Shown one piece after another: positions 1 through 10,165 of a stretch of DNA of 64,000 bases. The notes under the pieces were generated by a model. The model had not been told where the DNA came from and did no database searches. It worked only from the letters and a program-made list of their open reading frames with translations. The DNA comes from Cupriavidus necator N-1 (GTDB lineage Bacteria > Pseudomonadota > Gammaproteobacteria > Burkholderiales > Burkholderiaceae), in the NCBI RefSeq assembly GCF_000219215.1, contig NC_015723.1:2294001-2358000 (forward strand), written 5' to 3'. A program made the translations under genes and the position numbers. Numbering within the stretch: position 1 is the first letter of the stretch; every line of letters starts with the position of its first letter.

Positions 1-504
<504 letters not shown>

Positions 505-518
505 CAGGAATGCGCATC

Positions 519-1502
519 ATGACTACCACACCGCTCCATCCCGAGCCCCACGCAGATACGCCGATGCTGCTGCGCATCGCGCGCATCCAGGACGCCGCGC
601 AAGGCATCCGCAGCTTTGAGTTCGTGCAGGCGGACGGCACCGAGCTGCCTCCGTTCACGCCGGGCTCTCACATCAAGGTGCAGGTGCCCAACGGCATGCT
701 GCGCAAGTACTCGCTATGCAACGACCCCGCCGAGCGTCACCGCTACATGATCACCGTGAAGCGCGACGAACAGGGACAGGGTGGCTCGAAGAGCCTGTGC
801 GACGATGCCAGCGAAGGCGACCTGATCCCGGTCGGCTTGCCCGACAATGCCTTCCCGCTGCTGGAGGACGCCAAGGCATTCGTCTTCATCGCCGGAGGCA
901 TCGGCATCACGCCGATTCTGTCGATGATCCGCAGCTTTGGCGAGCTTTCCACCGCAAAATGGCGGCTCTATTACTTCACGCGCTCGCCCGAGAGCACCGC
1001 CTTCCTGGACGAACTGCAGGCGCCCGAACTCAAGGGAAAGGTGAAGATCCACCACGATTTCGGCGATCCCGCCAAGGCCTTCGATCTGTGGCCGGTGCTC
1101 GAGCGTCCGAGCGACACCCACATCTACTGCTGCGGTCCGCGCGGCCTGATGGAGGCGGTGCGCGACATGTCGGGGCACTGGCCCGCCACCCGGATCCACT
1201 TCGAAAGCTTCAACGAGGGCGGCGGCGTGCGTGCCGACGACAAGCCGTTCGACGTGGTGCTCAGCCGCAGCGGGCAACGCTACGAAGTGCCGGTCGGCGC
1301 GAGCATCCTGAACGTGCTGCGCCAGCATGGCTGCAATGTGCCATCGTCCTGCGAGAGCGGCACTTGCGGCACATGCCGTACCGGGCTGGTCTCGGGCGAG
1401 GCGGACCATCGCGACATGGTGCTGATGCCGGAGGAGATGGACCACCAGGTGATGATCTGCGTCTCGCGGGCAAAGTGCGCCGAACTGGTGATCGACCTAT
1501 GA
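519..1502 (+). CDS. ophA1: Phthalate dioxygenase reductase (OphA1-type)
   Basis: Passes electrons from NADH through FMN and a plant-type [2Fe-2S] centre to a Rieske oxygenase. The 327-residue protein has the phthalate dioxygenase reductase order. The FMN domain carries RKYS at residues 62-65. The NAD domain carries GGIGITP at 126-132 and CCGP near 204. The C-terminal ferredoxin has Cys278, Cys283, Cys286 and Cys314. Recalled similarity to the B. cepacia enzyme is high along the whole length (for example [26 protein letters not shown]). The ATG at 519 is preferred over one at 510 because AGGA at about 506 is well spaced for it. Its stop overlaps the next start (ATGA). The partner oxygenase is not in the window and is probably upstream. 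VanB- or carnitine-oxygenase-type reductases are less likely. Confidence 0.9.
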   Translation: MTTTPLHPEPHADTPMLLRIARIQDAAQGIRSFEFVQADGTELPPFTPGSHIKVQVPNGMLRKYSLCNDPAERHRYMITVKRDEQGQGGSKSLCDDASEGDLIPVGLPDNAFPLLEDAKAFVFIAGGIGITPILSMIRSFGELSTAKWRLYYFTRSPESTAFLDELQAPELKGKVKIHHDFGDPAKAFDLWPVLERPSDTHIYCCGPRGLMEAVRDMSGHWPATRIHFESFNEGGGVRADDKPFDVVLSRSGQRYEVPVGASILNVLRQHGCNVPSSCESGTCGTCRTGLVSGEADHRDMVLMPEEMDHQVMICVSRAKCAELVIDL

Positions 1503-2728
1503 GCGCCAACGCAACCCGGCAAGTGCGCCTGGGCGTGGTCGGGCTCGGCCGGGCCTTCTCGCTGATGCTGCCTACGTTCCTCGCGGATCAGCGCGTGCGC
1601 CTCGCCGCCGCCTGCGATCCCCGCGAGGCGGCACGCGTGCAGTTCGCGCGCGATTTCAATGCGCCCGTCTATGAGGACCTGGCGGCCATGGCGGCGTCGC
1701 CAGACCTTGACGCCATCTACATCGCGAGCCCTCATCAGTACCATGCTGCGCACGCGTGCCTGGCGGCGGAAAGCGGCAAGCACCTGCTCGTGGAGAAGCC
1801 GATGGCGATCTCGCTCGCGGAGTGCGACCGGATCATCGCGGCTTGCGAGCGCGGCGGCGTACGGATAATCGTGGGGCATTGCCACAGCTTCGATTCGCCA
1901 TACCTGCACGCGCGGCAACTAATCGCGTCAGGGCGCTTCGGCGCAGTGCGCATGATTCACGCGCTGAACTACACCGACTTCCTGTATCGCCCGCGGCGCC
2001 CCGAGGAATTGCAGACGGAGGCCGGTGGCGGCGTGGTGTTCAGCCAGGCCGCGCACCAGGTCGACGTGGTGCGCTTGCTGGCAGGCGCGCCCGCCACACG
2101 TGTGCGGGCGACACTGGGCAGATGGGACCCGGCCCGGCCGACCGAGGGCGCCTATAGCGCCATGCTCTGGTTCGAGGACGGTGCCTACGCGTCGCTGACC
2201 TACAGCGGCTATGGCCGTTTCGACACGGACCCGTGGAACGGCGGCTTCAGCGAAATGGGATTCGCCACGCGCGAGGAGGACTACGGCCGCGCACGGCGCA
2301 AGCTGGCGTCGATCGGCTCGGCGCAGGCGGAGGCGCGCCTGAAGACGGATGGCACCTACGGCGGCCCGTCGTGGCAGGCCCCGGCCGGCACGGAACGCGC
2401 GCTCGCCAACCAGCACTTCGGGCCGGTCATCGTGAGTTGCGAACATGCCGATATCCGGCCGATGCCGGACGGCATCTGGATCTACGCCGACACGCAGCGC
2501 GAGCACATCCCCCTGCCGGCACCGGCGGTGCCCCGCTTCGAGGTCATCGACGAACTGGTCGACGCCGTCATCCATGGCCGCGACCCGCTCCATGACGGCG
2601 CGTGGGCGCGGTCCACGCTCGAGGTCTGCCTGGCGATGCTGACCTCGGCGCGCGAGGATCGGGACGTCACGCTCACGCGCCAGGCGAGGGCTTCGCCATA
2701 TCCTGTCGACGTATCACCGGTCGCCTGA
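1499..2728 (+). CDS. ophB: Gfo/Idh oxidoreductase, probable cis-4,5-dihydrodiol phthalate dehydrogenase
   Basis: Predicted to oxidise the cis-dihydrodiol made by phthalate dioxygenase to 4,5-dihydroxyphthalate, using NAD+. The 409-residue protein starts with a Rossmann motif (VVGLGRAF, about residues 13-20) and has the family EKPMA motif with the conserved lysine near residue 100. A C-terminal alpha/beta domain follows. Pht4/OphB dehydrogenases of phthalate pathways belong to this family and have about this length. The start overlaps the reductase stop by four bases, which implies translational coupling and a shared pathway. From sequence alone the family would allow many substrates, so the substrate call rests on the neighbouring reductase. 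Confidence 0.8.
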   Translation: MSANATRQVRLGVVGLGRAFSLMLPTFLADQRVRLAAACDPREAARVQFARDFNAPVYEDLAAMAASPDLDAIYIASPHQYHAAHACLAAESGKHLLVEKPMAISLAECDRIIAACERGGVRIIVGHCHSFDSPYLHARQLIASGRFGAVRMIHALNYTDFLYRPRRPEELQTEAGGGVVFSQAAHQVDVVRLLAGAPATRVRATLGRWDPARPTEGAYSAMLWFEDGAYASLTYSGYGRFDTDPWNGGFSEMGFATREEDYGRARRKLASIGSAQAEARLKTDGTYGGPSWQAPAGTERALANQHFGPVIVSCEHADIRPMPDGIWIYADTQREHIPLPAPAVPRFEVIDELVDAVIHGRDPLHDGAWARSTLEVCLAMLTSAREDRDVTLTRQARASPYPVDVSPVA

Positions 2729-2852
2729 ACCCATGGCTCGCCCAAGACCACCATCCGGGTAACCCCCGCGCAGCGAGCCCACGAATGCCGTCGTCAGAAC
2801 GGCATCGCCAAGGGTCGCCGCATGCACTACGATCGTAAAGTGGAGACAACAC

Positions 2853-3854
2853 ATGAACCGCCCCCAAATCCGCCTAGCACGACGCAGGCTTTGCCTCAGC
2901 CTGGGCCTCGGCCTCACCGCAGCATTCGTTCCCGCATTGGCCATGGCCAGCACCGATGCCTGGCCCACCAAGCCCATCCGCTTTATCGTTCCCTACGCGC
3001 CCGGAGGCTTGCCTGACACCGTTGCGCGCGTTTTGTCCCAGCAACTCACCCAGCGCCTGGGCAAGCCGGTGGTCGTTGACAACCGGCCCGGCGCCAATGG
3101 CGTGGTCGCCGCCCAGGCGCTCATGACGAGCCCTGCCGACGGCTACACGTTCCTGGTGACCGACGGCTCGATGATGTCCATCAATCCGGCGATTTACAAA
3201 AACCTGTCGTATGAACCCAAGCGCGACTTCGTACCCGTCTCGCTTGCCGCCAGGTCCCCGCTCTTCCTCGCCGTCAATGCACGCGTTCCAGCCAACTCAC
3301 TCAACGATTTCGTCGCGCTGGCAAAATCCAAATCTGGCACGCTCAACTATGGATCTTCCGGCATCGGCAGCACCCATCACCTGTCGATGGAAGCACTGAA
3401 AACCGCGCTCAAGCTGGATATCAAGCACGTACCGTTTCGTGGCTCCGGCCAGTCCGTTCCGGCTTTGATCGGGGACCAGGTCCAGGTGGTGTTTGCTGCC
3501 TTGCCGTCGCTGTCAGGCTTCGTCAAATCGGGCCAGGTCAAGATTCTCGGCACCAACTCCCTGCAGCGCTCCGCTCTTGCGCCTAAGATTCCGGCAATCT
3601 CCGAGGTGGTGCCAGGATACGACTTCGCTGTGACGGTCGGGTTGCTTGCCGCAAAGGGAACCTCGGACGCCGTGGTCAAGAAAATGGCCGACGCGGTTTC
3701 CGAGGCAGTCAAAATGCCCGAGGTGGTCTCGCAGTTCCACGTTGCCGGTATCGAACCCGTGGGAGGATCCAGTGCGGACTACGCGAAGGTCATTGCCGAC
3801 GAGGCGGCTCGCTATGCGCAGACCATCAAGGTTGCGCATGTCGTGGCCGAGTAA
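2853..3854 (+). CDS. Bug/TctC-family periplasmic solute-binding protein
   Basis: Extracytoplasmic binding protein of the tripartite tricarboxylate transporter type, usually for carboxylates. The 333-residue precursor has a signal peptide (twin Arg, a hydrophobic stretch and ALAMA near residue 32). The mature part shows family motifs: WPTKPIRFIVPYAPGG, RPGANG near residue 80, SPADGYT and GSSGIGS. GGAGA lies about 10 bases before the ATG. It follows the phthalate genes by 124 bases, so it may bind phthalate or a related dicarboxylate, but no membrane components are present. Such orphan Bug proteins are common in Cupriavidus. A 7-bp inverted repeat (ATGCCGT at 2785-2791 with ACGGCAT at 2799-2805) lies upstream. 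Confidence 0.88.
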   Translation: MNRPQIRLARRRLCLSLGLGLTAAFVPALAMASTDAWPTKPIRFIVPYAPGGLPDTVARVLSQQLTQRLGKPVVVDNRPGANGVVAAQALMTSPADGYTFLVTDGSMMSINPAIYKNLSYEPKRDFVPVSLAARSPLFLAVNARVPANSLNDFVALAKSKSGTLNYGSSGIGSTHHLSMEALKTALKLDIKHVPFRGSGQSVPALIGDQVQVVFAALPSLSGFVKSGQVKILGTNSLQRSALAPKIPAISEVVPGYDFAVTVGLLAAKGTSDAVVKKMADAVSEAVKMPEVVSQFHVAGIEPVGGSSADYAKVIADEAARYAQTIKVAHVVAE

Positions 3855-3878
3855 GTAGCAAAGTCCATCCGACGCTAT

Positions 3879-3905
3879 TCCTGAGCCTGATGACCAGGCT
3901 CAGGA
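3879..3905 (+). terminator. Perfect 11-bp hairpin after the Bug gene
   Basis: TCCTGAGCCTG at 3879-3889 and CAGGCTCAGGA at 3895-3905 pair perfectly around the 5-base loop ATGAC. It begins 25 bases after the Bug stop codon. There is no strong T-run, so it may act as a stabilising 3' end or a weak terminator. Confidence 0.6.
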
Positions 3906-3960
3906 TTCACGCCTGCCGAGCGCTCTCGACAACACACCAGCCTCTGCAATCAGGAGCAGA

Positions 3961-3990
3961 CGGCGCTGTGGCTACAGCGGCGCCGTTTTT
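3961..3990 (+). terminator. GC-rich hairpin followed by five T
   Basis: CGGCGCTGT at 3961-3969 pairs with ACAGCG...CCG at 3974-3985, leaving a small bulge, and TTTTT follows at 3986-3990. This resembles a Rho-independent terminator in tandem with the hairpin at 3879. The bulge lowers confidence. Confidence 0.45.
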
Positions 3991-4198
3991 CGATGGCGCG
4001 GATCGCGTCGCTGGATCGATCCGTATTTTCGGACCGAGTGTCTGTGTCACGCAGAGCGCCACCGTTTCGCCTGTGCTCTGCCAAAGATGCCGAAGGAAGG
4101 CTGCGCGACGTCGGCGATCTGATGTGCCGCCCATTGATCCCAAAGTGGAGAAAGCGTCTAATCATCCAGAGACAGGGACCTGAAGTGACGAGGTCTAT

Positions 4199-7100
4199 AT
4201 GCACTGCACAAACTGCGGTTCCGAGAACCCTCCTGACGCTAGGTTCTGCAAGGATTGCGGATCGCGACTGGGCCGACGCTGCCCGCACTGTGGCCACGAC
4301 TCGGGTTCGGCCGACAGGTTTTGTACCGCATGCGGCGCATCGCTGATCTTACCGACTGTCGGCCCTTCTGATGGAAATCAGCCGACGACGGCGCCCGCTC
4401 CCATCGACTACACCCCACGCCACCTGGTCGAACGAATCCTGGCGCAGCAGGCGGCGATGGAAGCCAGGGGCGCGACCGCCGGCGAGCGCAAGACCATCAC
4501 GGCGCTGTTCGCCGACATGGCGGGCTCCACGGCGCTGATCCACGACTTGGACCCGGAAGAAGCACGCCGACTGATCGATCCCGTGATCGCCCTGATGATG
4601 GAGGCCGTGCACCACTACGAAGGCTATGTCGCCAAGTCGCTGGGCGACGGCATACTGGCCCTGTTCGGTGCGCCCATCGCGCATGAAGATCACCCGCAGC
4701 GCGCGCTGTATGCGGCGCTGCGGATGCAGGAAGCGATGCGCCGCCACAGCGACCGCATCCGCCTGGAGCAAGGCATACCGCTCCAGATCCGGGTGGGCAT
4801 CCACACCGGTGAGGTGGTGGTGCGGTCCATCCGCCGGGACGACCTGCATACCGACTACGATCCGGTAGGACACACGATCAACATCGCCTCGCGGATGGAA
4901 AGCATCGCCACGCCGTCTTCCATTCTGGTCAGCGAGGCGACCTGCAAGCTGACCGAGGGGTATTTCGACTTCAAGGCCCTGGGCGCGACCCAGGTGAAGG
5001 GCGTTCGGGAACCGCTTGCCGTGTATGAGGTGCTGCGCCTGGGCGTGTTGCGCACACGTCTGCAGGTGGCGCAACACCGCGGCCTGGCGCGGTTTGTAGG
5101 CCGCGAGGGCGAGCTGGCGCAATTGCGTGACGCGCTGGAGCAGGCCAAGGCGGGACACGGGCAGATCGTGGGCGTGGTCGGCGAGGCCGGGGTCGGCAAG
5201 TCACGGCTGTTCCACGAGTTCAAGGTGCTGTCGCAGCGAGGCTGCATGGTGCTGGAGACCTTCTCGGTGTCGCACGGCAAGTCGTTCGCGTACCTGCCAC
5301 TGATCGACCTGGTGAAGAATTATTTTCAGATCGAGCCGCTCGATGATGAGCGCAGGTGCCGCGAGAAGGTCGCTGGCAGGATGCTGATGCTGGACCGCAC
5401 ACTGGAAGAGCTGCTGCCTTACCTGCTCTTCCTGCTCGGCATCAGCGAGCCGGGTTCGGCATTACCGAACATGGATCCCCGCATCCGGCGCCAGCGCACG
5501 TTCGACGCGATCACGCGCCTGCTGGTCCGCGAGAGCCACAACCAGCCGCTCGAGTTGATCTTCGAGGACCTGCAATGGCTGGACAGCGAGACCGAGGCGT
5601 TCCTGGATGTCCTCGCCAGCCACCTGCCAGGTGCCAGGATCCTGCTGCTGCTCAACTATCGGCCCGAGTACCGGCATGGCCGGCACCAGCAGGACGCCTA
5701 TACCGAGCTCCGGCTCGATTCGTTGGGCCAGGCCGAGGCCCAGGAACTGCTCGCCGCGCTGCTTGGCGACGATCCCGCGCTGATGCCGCTCAAGCGGCTC
5801 ATCCTGGACAAGACCGAGGGCAATCCCTTCTTCATGGAGGAAGTGGTGCAGACCTTGTCCGAGGAGAAGGCCCTGCTCGGCGAACCTGGCCACTACCGCA
5901 TCGAGCAGACCCCTATCGCGCTGCATATTCCCACCACGGTCCAGGGCGTGCTGGCTGCCCGCATCGACCGGCTGCCCCGCCCCGAGAAGGACTTGCTGCA
6001 GAGCCTTGCCGTGATCGGCAAGGAGTTTTCCCTGAGCCTGATCCAGCGCGTGGTCTCCCAGCCGGAGGAACAATTGCAGCCGCTGCTGGCCAGGCTGGAG
6101 GCCGGCGAATTCATCTACGAGCGGCCTGCATTCCCGGATACGGAGTACATGTTCAAGCATGCGCTGACCCAGGAAGTCGCCGGCAGCTCGCTGCTGACCG
6201 AAGAGCGCACCGCGCTGCACCAACGCACGGCGCAGGCGATCGAAGCCCTGTTCCGGCATCAGCTGAAGGATCACTACAGCGAGCTGGCCCGGCACTACAG
6301 CCTGAGCGGCAACGAACCGAAGGCCGTCGAGTACCTGCAGTGTACCGGCCAGCAGTCGGTACAGCGCTCCGCGTACCACGAAGCGATCCGCCACCTGAAT
6401 GCCGCGCTGGAATTGCTCCAGCGCCAGCCCGATTCGCCCGAACGCGCACGCCAGGAACTCACGCTGCGCCTTGCCATCGGGCCGGCGCTGATCGCCGCCA
6501 GGGGCTTTGCCTCGTCCGAGGTCGAAGCCACTTACAGCCGTGCCCTGGCGCTGTGCGGCGAGGTCGGGGAGACCCCACAGCTCTTTCCCACGCTAGTCGG
6601 TTTGCGCACGTATTTCTCCCTGCGCGCCGAGCATCGCAAGGCTTACAAGCTGGGCAAGCAACTGCTTGCGCAGGCCAGGAAGACGCAGGACCCGGAGCTC
6701 TTGGGCGAGGCCCATGTCTCGCTCGCCACGACCTTGTATTACTGTGGAAAATTCAGGACCTCCGATGGCCACCTGCGAGATGCGCTCGCCCTCTACGGCG
6801 CCGAACCGGATCATGTCCACGTGAATATGCATGGCGTCGATCCGGAGTCACGGGCGCTATCCTTTTCGGCATTGGTCCTGTGGAATCTCGGCTATCCGGA
6901 CCAGGCCTGCAAGCGAGCACAGAATTCGCTCACGCTGGCCCGGCAGCTGTCCCATCCCTTCAGTCTCGCGCATTCCCTCTGCCTGGCGGCCGAGCTGCAC
7001 CAGTTCCGCTGCGACCCAAGGCTCACGCTGGAGTGCGCCGACGCGGCCATCGCGCTCTCAAGCGAGCAGGGCTTCCCCGTGTGGCTTGCCTGGTCGACCG

Positions 7101-7612
7101 TCCTGCGCGGTTGGGCGCTGGCCGAGCAAGGGCAGCATGAGGAAGGCATCGCGCAGATGCGCCAGGGGCTGGCGGCGTACCACGCCACCGGTGCGGCGCT
7201 GGGACATTCGCACTTCCAGGAACTGCTGGCGCAAATCTACGCACGCATGGGACAGGTCGATTCAGCTCTGGACGCGCTAGCCGAAGCGGAAGACGCGGTG
7301 CAAAGGACCGGGGAGCACTATTGCGAAGCTGAGTGGCATCGGATCAAGGGCGAGATGATCCTTCATGGCTGCCGTTCCGATGGCCTTCTGCCTGAAGATG
7401 ACGCGCAAGCGTGTTTTCACCAGGCGATCGCGGTAGCCCGCAGGCAGCATGCCAGGTCGCTGGAGTTGCGGGCCTCACTAAGCCTTGTGCGGCTCTGGCT
7501 GCACCAGGGCAGGCCCGAGCCGGCCAGGCAACTGCTTGACCAGATCCGCAGCGCGTTTACCGAGGGGCTGGACAGCGCGGACATGCGCGACGTCGTGGCA
7601 GCATGCCGTTGA
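4199..7612 (+). CDS. Zinc-ribbon adenylate/guanylate cyclase with AAA ATPase and TPR domains
   Basis: Large (1137 aa) predicted cytoplasmic signalling ATPase. Two N-terminal zinc ribbons have CxxC pairs at residues 3/6, 17/20, 28/31 and 42/45. A class III cyclase domain (about 95-275) keeps metal Asp106 and Asp150, Lys146 before LGDG, and the late DPVGHTINIASR segment with its Asn and Arg, so it looks catalytically competent. An AAA/STAND-type ATPase follows, with Walker A GEAGVGKS near residue 326 and a hydrophobic-Asp segment LIFEDLQWLDSE. TPR-like helices fill the C-terminal half. This architecture is common in Proteobacteria and Actinobacteria, where the ligand is usually unknown. The gene stands alone between the phthalate genes and the redox block. 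I infer cAMP (or cGMP) output controlled by ATP and a bound ligand. Confidence 0.88.
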   Translation: MHCTNCGSENPPDARFCKDCGSRLGRRCPHCGHDSGSADRFCTACGASLILPTVGPSDGNQPTTAPAPIDYTPRHLVERILAQQAAMEARGATAGERKTITALFADMAGSTALIHDLDPEEARRLIDPVIALMMEAVHHYEGYVAKSLGDGILALFGAPIAHEDHPQRALYAALRMQEAMRRHSDRIRLEQGIPLQIRVGIHTGEVVVRSIRRDDLHTDYDPVGHTINIASRMESIATPSSILVSEATCKLTEGYFDFKALGATQVKGVREPLAVYEVLRLGVLRTRLQVAQHRGLARFVGREGELAQLRDALEQAKAGHGQIVGVVGEAGVGKSRLFHEFKVLSQRGCMVLETFSVSHGKSFAYLPLIDLVKNYFQIEPLDDERRCREKVAGRMLMLDRTLEELLPYLLFLLGISEPGSALPNMDPRIRRQRTFDAITRLLVRESHNQPLELIFEDLQWLDSETEAFLDVLASHLPGARILLLLNYRPEYRHGRHQQDAYTELRLDSLGQAEAQELLAALLGDDPALMPLKRLILDKTEGNPFFMEEVVQTLSEEKALLGEPGHYRIEQTPIALHIPTTVQGVLAARIDRLPRPEKDLLQSLAVIGKEFSLSLIQRVVSQPEEQLQPLLARLEAGEFIYERPAFPDTEYMFKHALTQEVAGSSLLTEERTALHQRTAQAIEALFRHQLKDHYSELARHYSLSGNEPKAVEYLQCTGQQSVQRSAYHEAIRHLNAALELLQRQPDSPERARQELTLRLAIGPALIAARGFASSEVEATYSRALALCGEVGETPQLFPTLVGLRTYFSLRAEHRKAYKLGKQLLAQARKTQDPELLGEAHVSLATTLYYCGKFRTSDGHLRDALALYGAEPDHVHVNMHGVDPESRALSFSALVLWNLGYPDQACKRAQNSLTLARQLSHPFSLAHSLCLAAELHQFRCDPRLTLECADAAIALSSEQGFPVWLAWSTVLRGWALAEQGQHEEGIAQMRQGLAAYHATGAALGHSHFQELLAQIYARMGQVDSALDALAEAEDAVQRTGEHYCEAEWHRIKGEMILHGCRSDGLLPEDDAQACFHQAIAVARRQHARSLELRASLSLVRLWLHQGRPEPARQLLDQIRSAFTEGLDSADMRDVVAACR

Positions 7613-7730
7613 TGACCATGACTGCGACTGCTGCGGCAACGGTACCGCCGCCGCATGACCGGCAACGTCCCGCTGTCGCTCCGTCACGCTCTGATGACAT
7701 GCGGCACCAGGCGTGGATCTATCAGGATAC

Positions 7731-8084
7731 TCAGCGCTGGGTAGCCGACGGGTCGGCCAGCGCCGTCAACGGGCCCTGCATCCGGTAGAACGCCTTGTCC
7801 GCGGCGGTGAAGAATGCCATGGAGCGGCCGCGCACGAAGTCGTCGACATGCACCACGGTCGCGCCATCAGCTTCCTGCCACGAGATCGCATACACGCCCT
7901 CCGAGATTTCCTGCCACGCGCAACGGGCCTCGCCAGTCGCTCCGGCGTAGGGGCCGGCGACGATCGCGTAGTGGATCGACTCGCCATCCTCGGAGTAGAT
8001 GTTGTGCGCCGACAGGCCGTCATAGTCGACGCGGAAGCTGCGCCCGGCGAAGAGCGGCTTCTGGGGAGTGGAATTCGTGTTCAT
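7731..8084 (-). CDS. MoaF-like domain protein
   Basis: A 117-residue soluble protein matching the small lipocalin-like MoaF-related family (FRVDYDG near the N-terminus, then W-EI-EGVY-ISW and VHVDDF). The family's biochemical role is poorly known; single-domain relatives often accompany flavin or NAD(P)H oxidoreductases. Its ATG overlaps the TGA of a 27-codon reading frame just upstream (ATGA), and it lacks a good ribosome site of its own, so translation may be coupled to that leader. It lies downstream of the old yellow enzyme gene on the same strand, probably in one transcript with it and dkgB. Confidence 0.75.
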   Translation of the reverse strand: MNTNSTPQKPLFAGRSFRVDYDGLSAHNIYSEDGESIHYAIVAGPYAGATGEARCAWQEISEGVYAISWQEADGATVVHVDDFVRGRSMAFFTAADKAFYRMQGPLTALADPSATQR

Positions 8085-8164
8085 CGGATGGCTACCGGAT
8101 TGATGTTGACCTGCATGGCGAACGGCAGGGTCGCCGCCAGGGAGATTTTCGCCAGTGTTTTCAT
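8081..8164 (-). CDS. 27-residue signal-peptide-like leader ORF
   Basis: A very short frame (MKTLAKISLAATLPFAMQ, then nine more residues) preceded by a strong AGGAG eight bases before its ATG. It begins 21 bases after the old yellow enzyme stop and ends in an ATGA overlap with the MoaF-like gene. The start looks like a secretion signal, but no mature protein follows. It may be the stump of a deleted exported-protein gene, or a leader peptide whose translation loads ribosomes for the next gene. No function is known. Confidence 0.4.
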   Translation of the reverse strand: MKTLAKISLAATLPFAMQVNINPVAIR

Positions 8165-8185
8165 TCTGAATCTCCTGATTTCCAC

Positions 8186-9304
8186 TCAGGCCGCCTTGGC
8201 GGCCAGTGCGGGATAGTCGGTCAGCCCGCGTGCGCCACCACCAAACAGCGTGTCGCGGTCGTGGGGGTTGAGCGTCGCGCCAGCGCGCAGGCGCTCCGGC
8301 AGGTCGGGGTTGGCAACGAACGGCCGGCCGAAGGCAATCAGATCGGCCCATCCCTCGTTCAGCGCGGCTTGCGCACGTTCCGCGGTGTACTTGCCGGCGT
8401 AGATCAGCGTGCCCCGATACACCTCGCGCAGCCGCTGCTTGAATGCGGCGGGCATATGCGGTGCATCGTCCCAGTCGGCCTCGGCGATATGGATGTAGCC
8501 CACGCCCAGCTCGCCGAGCAGCTTTGCCGCGGCAGCATAGGTGGTTTCCGGATCGGCGTCGACGCAGCCATTGAGCGTGGTCAGCGGCGCCAGGCGGATA
8601 CCAACCCGGTCCTTGCTGCCCGTGCCCTCGATCAGCGCCTGCGTCACCTCGCCCAGGAAACGCAGGCGGTTTTCGAGCGGGCCGCCATATACGTCGGTAC
8701 GGTTGTTGGCTTCCGAGTCGATGAACTGGTTGACCAGATAGCCGTTGGCCGCGTGCAGTTCCACACCGTCGAAGCCAGCCGCCATCGCGTTGCGCGCGGC
8801 CTGGCGGAATTCGTCGACGATGGCGTGGATCTCTTCCACCTTGAGCGCGCGCGGCTGGGATGCCTGCACGAAGCCCGGCTTGCCATCCTGTTCGGCAACG
8901 AACACGTTCACACCGTGCGCCTGGATGGCGGACGACGACACCGGCGCGTGGCCATCGAGCAGACTGATATGGCTCAGGCGGCCCACGTGCCAGAGCTGCG
9001 CGAAGATGCGCCCGCCCGCTTCATGCACGGCAGTGGTGACCTTGCGCCAACCGGCGACCTGCGCCGGCGTGTGGATGCCGGGCGTCCACGCATAGCCCTT
9101 GCCGAGCGGCGAAATCCAGGTGCCCTCGCTGACGATCAGGCCGGCACTGGCGCGTTGCGCGTAGTACTCGGCCATCAGTTCGTTCGGCACGTCGTCAGGC
9201 TGGCCTGCGCGCGAGCGCGTCATCGGCGGCATCACGATGCGGTTGGGCAGCGTGAGGGCACCCAGCGAATGCGGCTGGAACAGCGGATTGCGTGTATCGG
9301 GCAT
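8186..9304 (-). CDS. Old yellow enzyme family NADH:flavin oxidoreductase (NemA-like)
   Basis: FMN-dependent ene-reductase of the OYE family, reducing activated alkenes, nitro compounds or N-ethylmaleimide with NAD(P)H. The 372-residue protein is near the usual length. It shows LPNRIVMPPMTRSRA near residue 20, AQLWHVGR, the substrate-binding HAANGYL (about residue 180) with the downstream QF-DS--N-RTDVYGG segment, and a C-terminal phosphate loop region (AFGRPFVANPDLP). Two ATGs are possible, at 9307 and 9304. The second is better spaced from GAGGAGG. It follows dkgB by about 10 bases, so the two are co-transcribed, suggesting a reactive-carbonyl/electrophile detoxification operon. Confidence 0.92.
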   Translation of the reverse strand: MPDTRNPLFQPHSLGALTLPNRIVMPPMTRSRAGQPDDVPNELMAEYYAQRASAGLIVSEGTWISPLGKGYAWTPGIHTPAQVAGWRKVTTAVHEAGGRIFAQLWHVGRLSHISLLDGHAPVSSSAIQAHGVNVFVAEQDGKPGFVQASQPRALKVEEIHAIVDEFRQAARNAMAAGFDGVELHAANGYLVNQFIDSEANNRTDVYGGPLENRLRFLGEVTQALIEGTGSKDRVGIRLAPLTTLNGCVDADPETTYAAAAKLLGELGVGYIHIAEADWDDAPHMPAAFKQRLREVYRGTLIYAGKYTAERAQAALNEGWADLIAFGRPFVANPDLPERLRAGATLNPHDRDTLFGGGARGLTDYPALAAKAA

Positions 9305-9314
9305 CATGGCCTCC

Positions 9315-10118
9315 TCAGTCCCAGGCCGGGGCCAGGCCCTCGGGGCTGACCTCGCGGCCGTTGCGCTCCAGCGCGGCGATCTGCGCCATGTCGTCGGCGT
9401 CGAGCTTCAGGTCGCGCGCCAGCAGGTTGCTGGCCAGGTTCTCGCGCTGGGTCGACGACGGAATCACCGCATAGCCGAGTTGCTGCGCCCATGCCAGCGC
9501 AACCTGCGCGACGGTGGCGTGGTGCTTGTTCGCGATCTGCGCCAGCACCGGGTCCTTCAGCACCTTGCCATAGGCCAGCGTCATGTACGACGTCACGGCG
9601 ATGCCCTGCTCCTGCAGGAACGCGGTGAGCTTGTGGTTCTGCAGATAGGGGCTCAGTTCGATCTGGTTGGTGGCGATTTCGCCCTTGCCAACCGCATCGA
9701 TCGCCTGCTTCGTCAGCGCGATATTGAAGTTGGAAACACCGATCTGCCGCGTCAGGCCCAGCGCCTTGGCTTCGGCCAGCGCCGCCATGTACTCGGGCAG
9801 TTCCACGCCATTGCCCGGCGCCGGCCAGTGGATCAGGGTCAGGTCGACGTAGTCGGTGCGCAGCTTGTCCAGGCTTTCGCGCAGGCTTGGCACAAGCTTG
9901 TCGGCGGCGTAGTTCGCCGTCCAGATCTTGGTGGTCACAAACAGTTCATCGCGCTTCACACCGGCCTCGGCGATCGCCTGGCCGACGTCGGCCTCGTTGC
10001 CATAGATCTGTGCCGTATCGACGGCGCGATAGCCCAGGTCCAGCGCGTTGCGCACCGAATCGATCACGGCCTGGCCGGTCAGGCGGAAAGTACCAACGCC
10101 AAACGAAGGAATGCTCAT
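9315..10118 (-). CDS. dkgB: Aldo/keto reductase DkgB (2,5-diketo-D-gluconate / methylglyoxal reductase)
   Basis: NADPH-dependent reductase of the AKR superfamily. The 267-residue protein matches E. coli DkgB along its length ([60 protein letters not shown]). The catalytic tetrad is visible: Asp in AVDTA, Tyr in IYG, Lys in TTKIW and His in LIHW. TAGGAG lies seven bases before the ATG. It is divergent from a YafC-like LysR gene, the same pairing as dkgB-yafC in E. coli. The old yellow enzyme gene follows it in one likely operon. Confidence 0.93.
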   Translation of the reverse strand: MSIPSFGVGTFRLTGQAVIDSVRNALDLGYRAVDTAQIYGNEADVGQAIAEAGVKRDELFVTTKIWTANYAADKLVPSLRESLDKLRTDYVDLTLIHWPAPGNGVELPEYMAALAEAKALGLTRQIGVSNFNIALTKQAIDAVGKGEIATNQIELSPYLQNHKLTAFLQEQGIAVTSYMTLAYGKVLKDPVLAQIANKHHATVAQVALAWAQQLGYAVIPSSTQRENLASNLLARDLKLDADDMAQIAALERNGREVSPEGLAPAWD

Positions 10119-10165
10119 GGTGCAACTCCTATGAAGGAAATTCGAATGCACGCAGTTTGCCGCCC

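Larger units (their letters stand above)
3855..4198. other. Intergenic region, 344 bases, two hairpins
   Basis: I see no convincing gene here; short open frames lack a ribosome site or recognisable protein sequence. It holds two hairpins (3879-3905 and 3961-3990) and then the leader of the cyclase gene, with GAGG at about 4190 before its ATG. Confidence 0.6.

Noticed and set aside
5356..7140. A 594-codon alternate frame inside the cyclase gene
   Set aside because: It overlaps the ATPase/TPR part of a larger well-supported gene and shows no family features.
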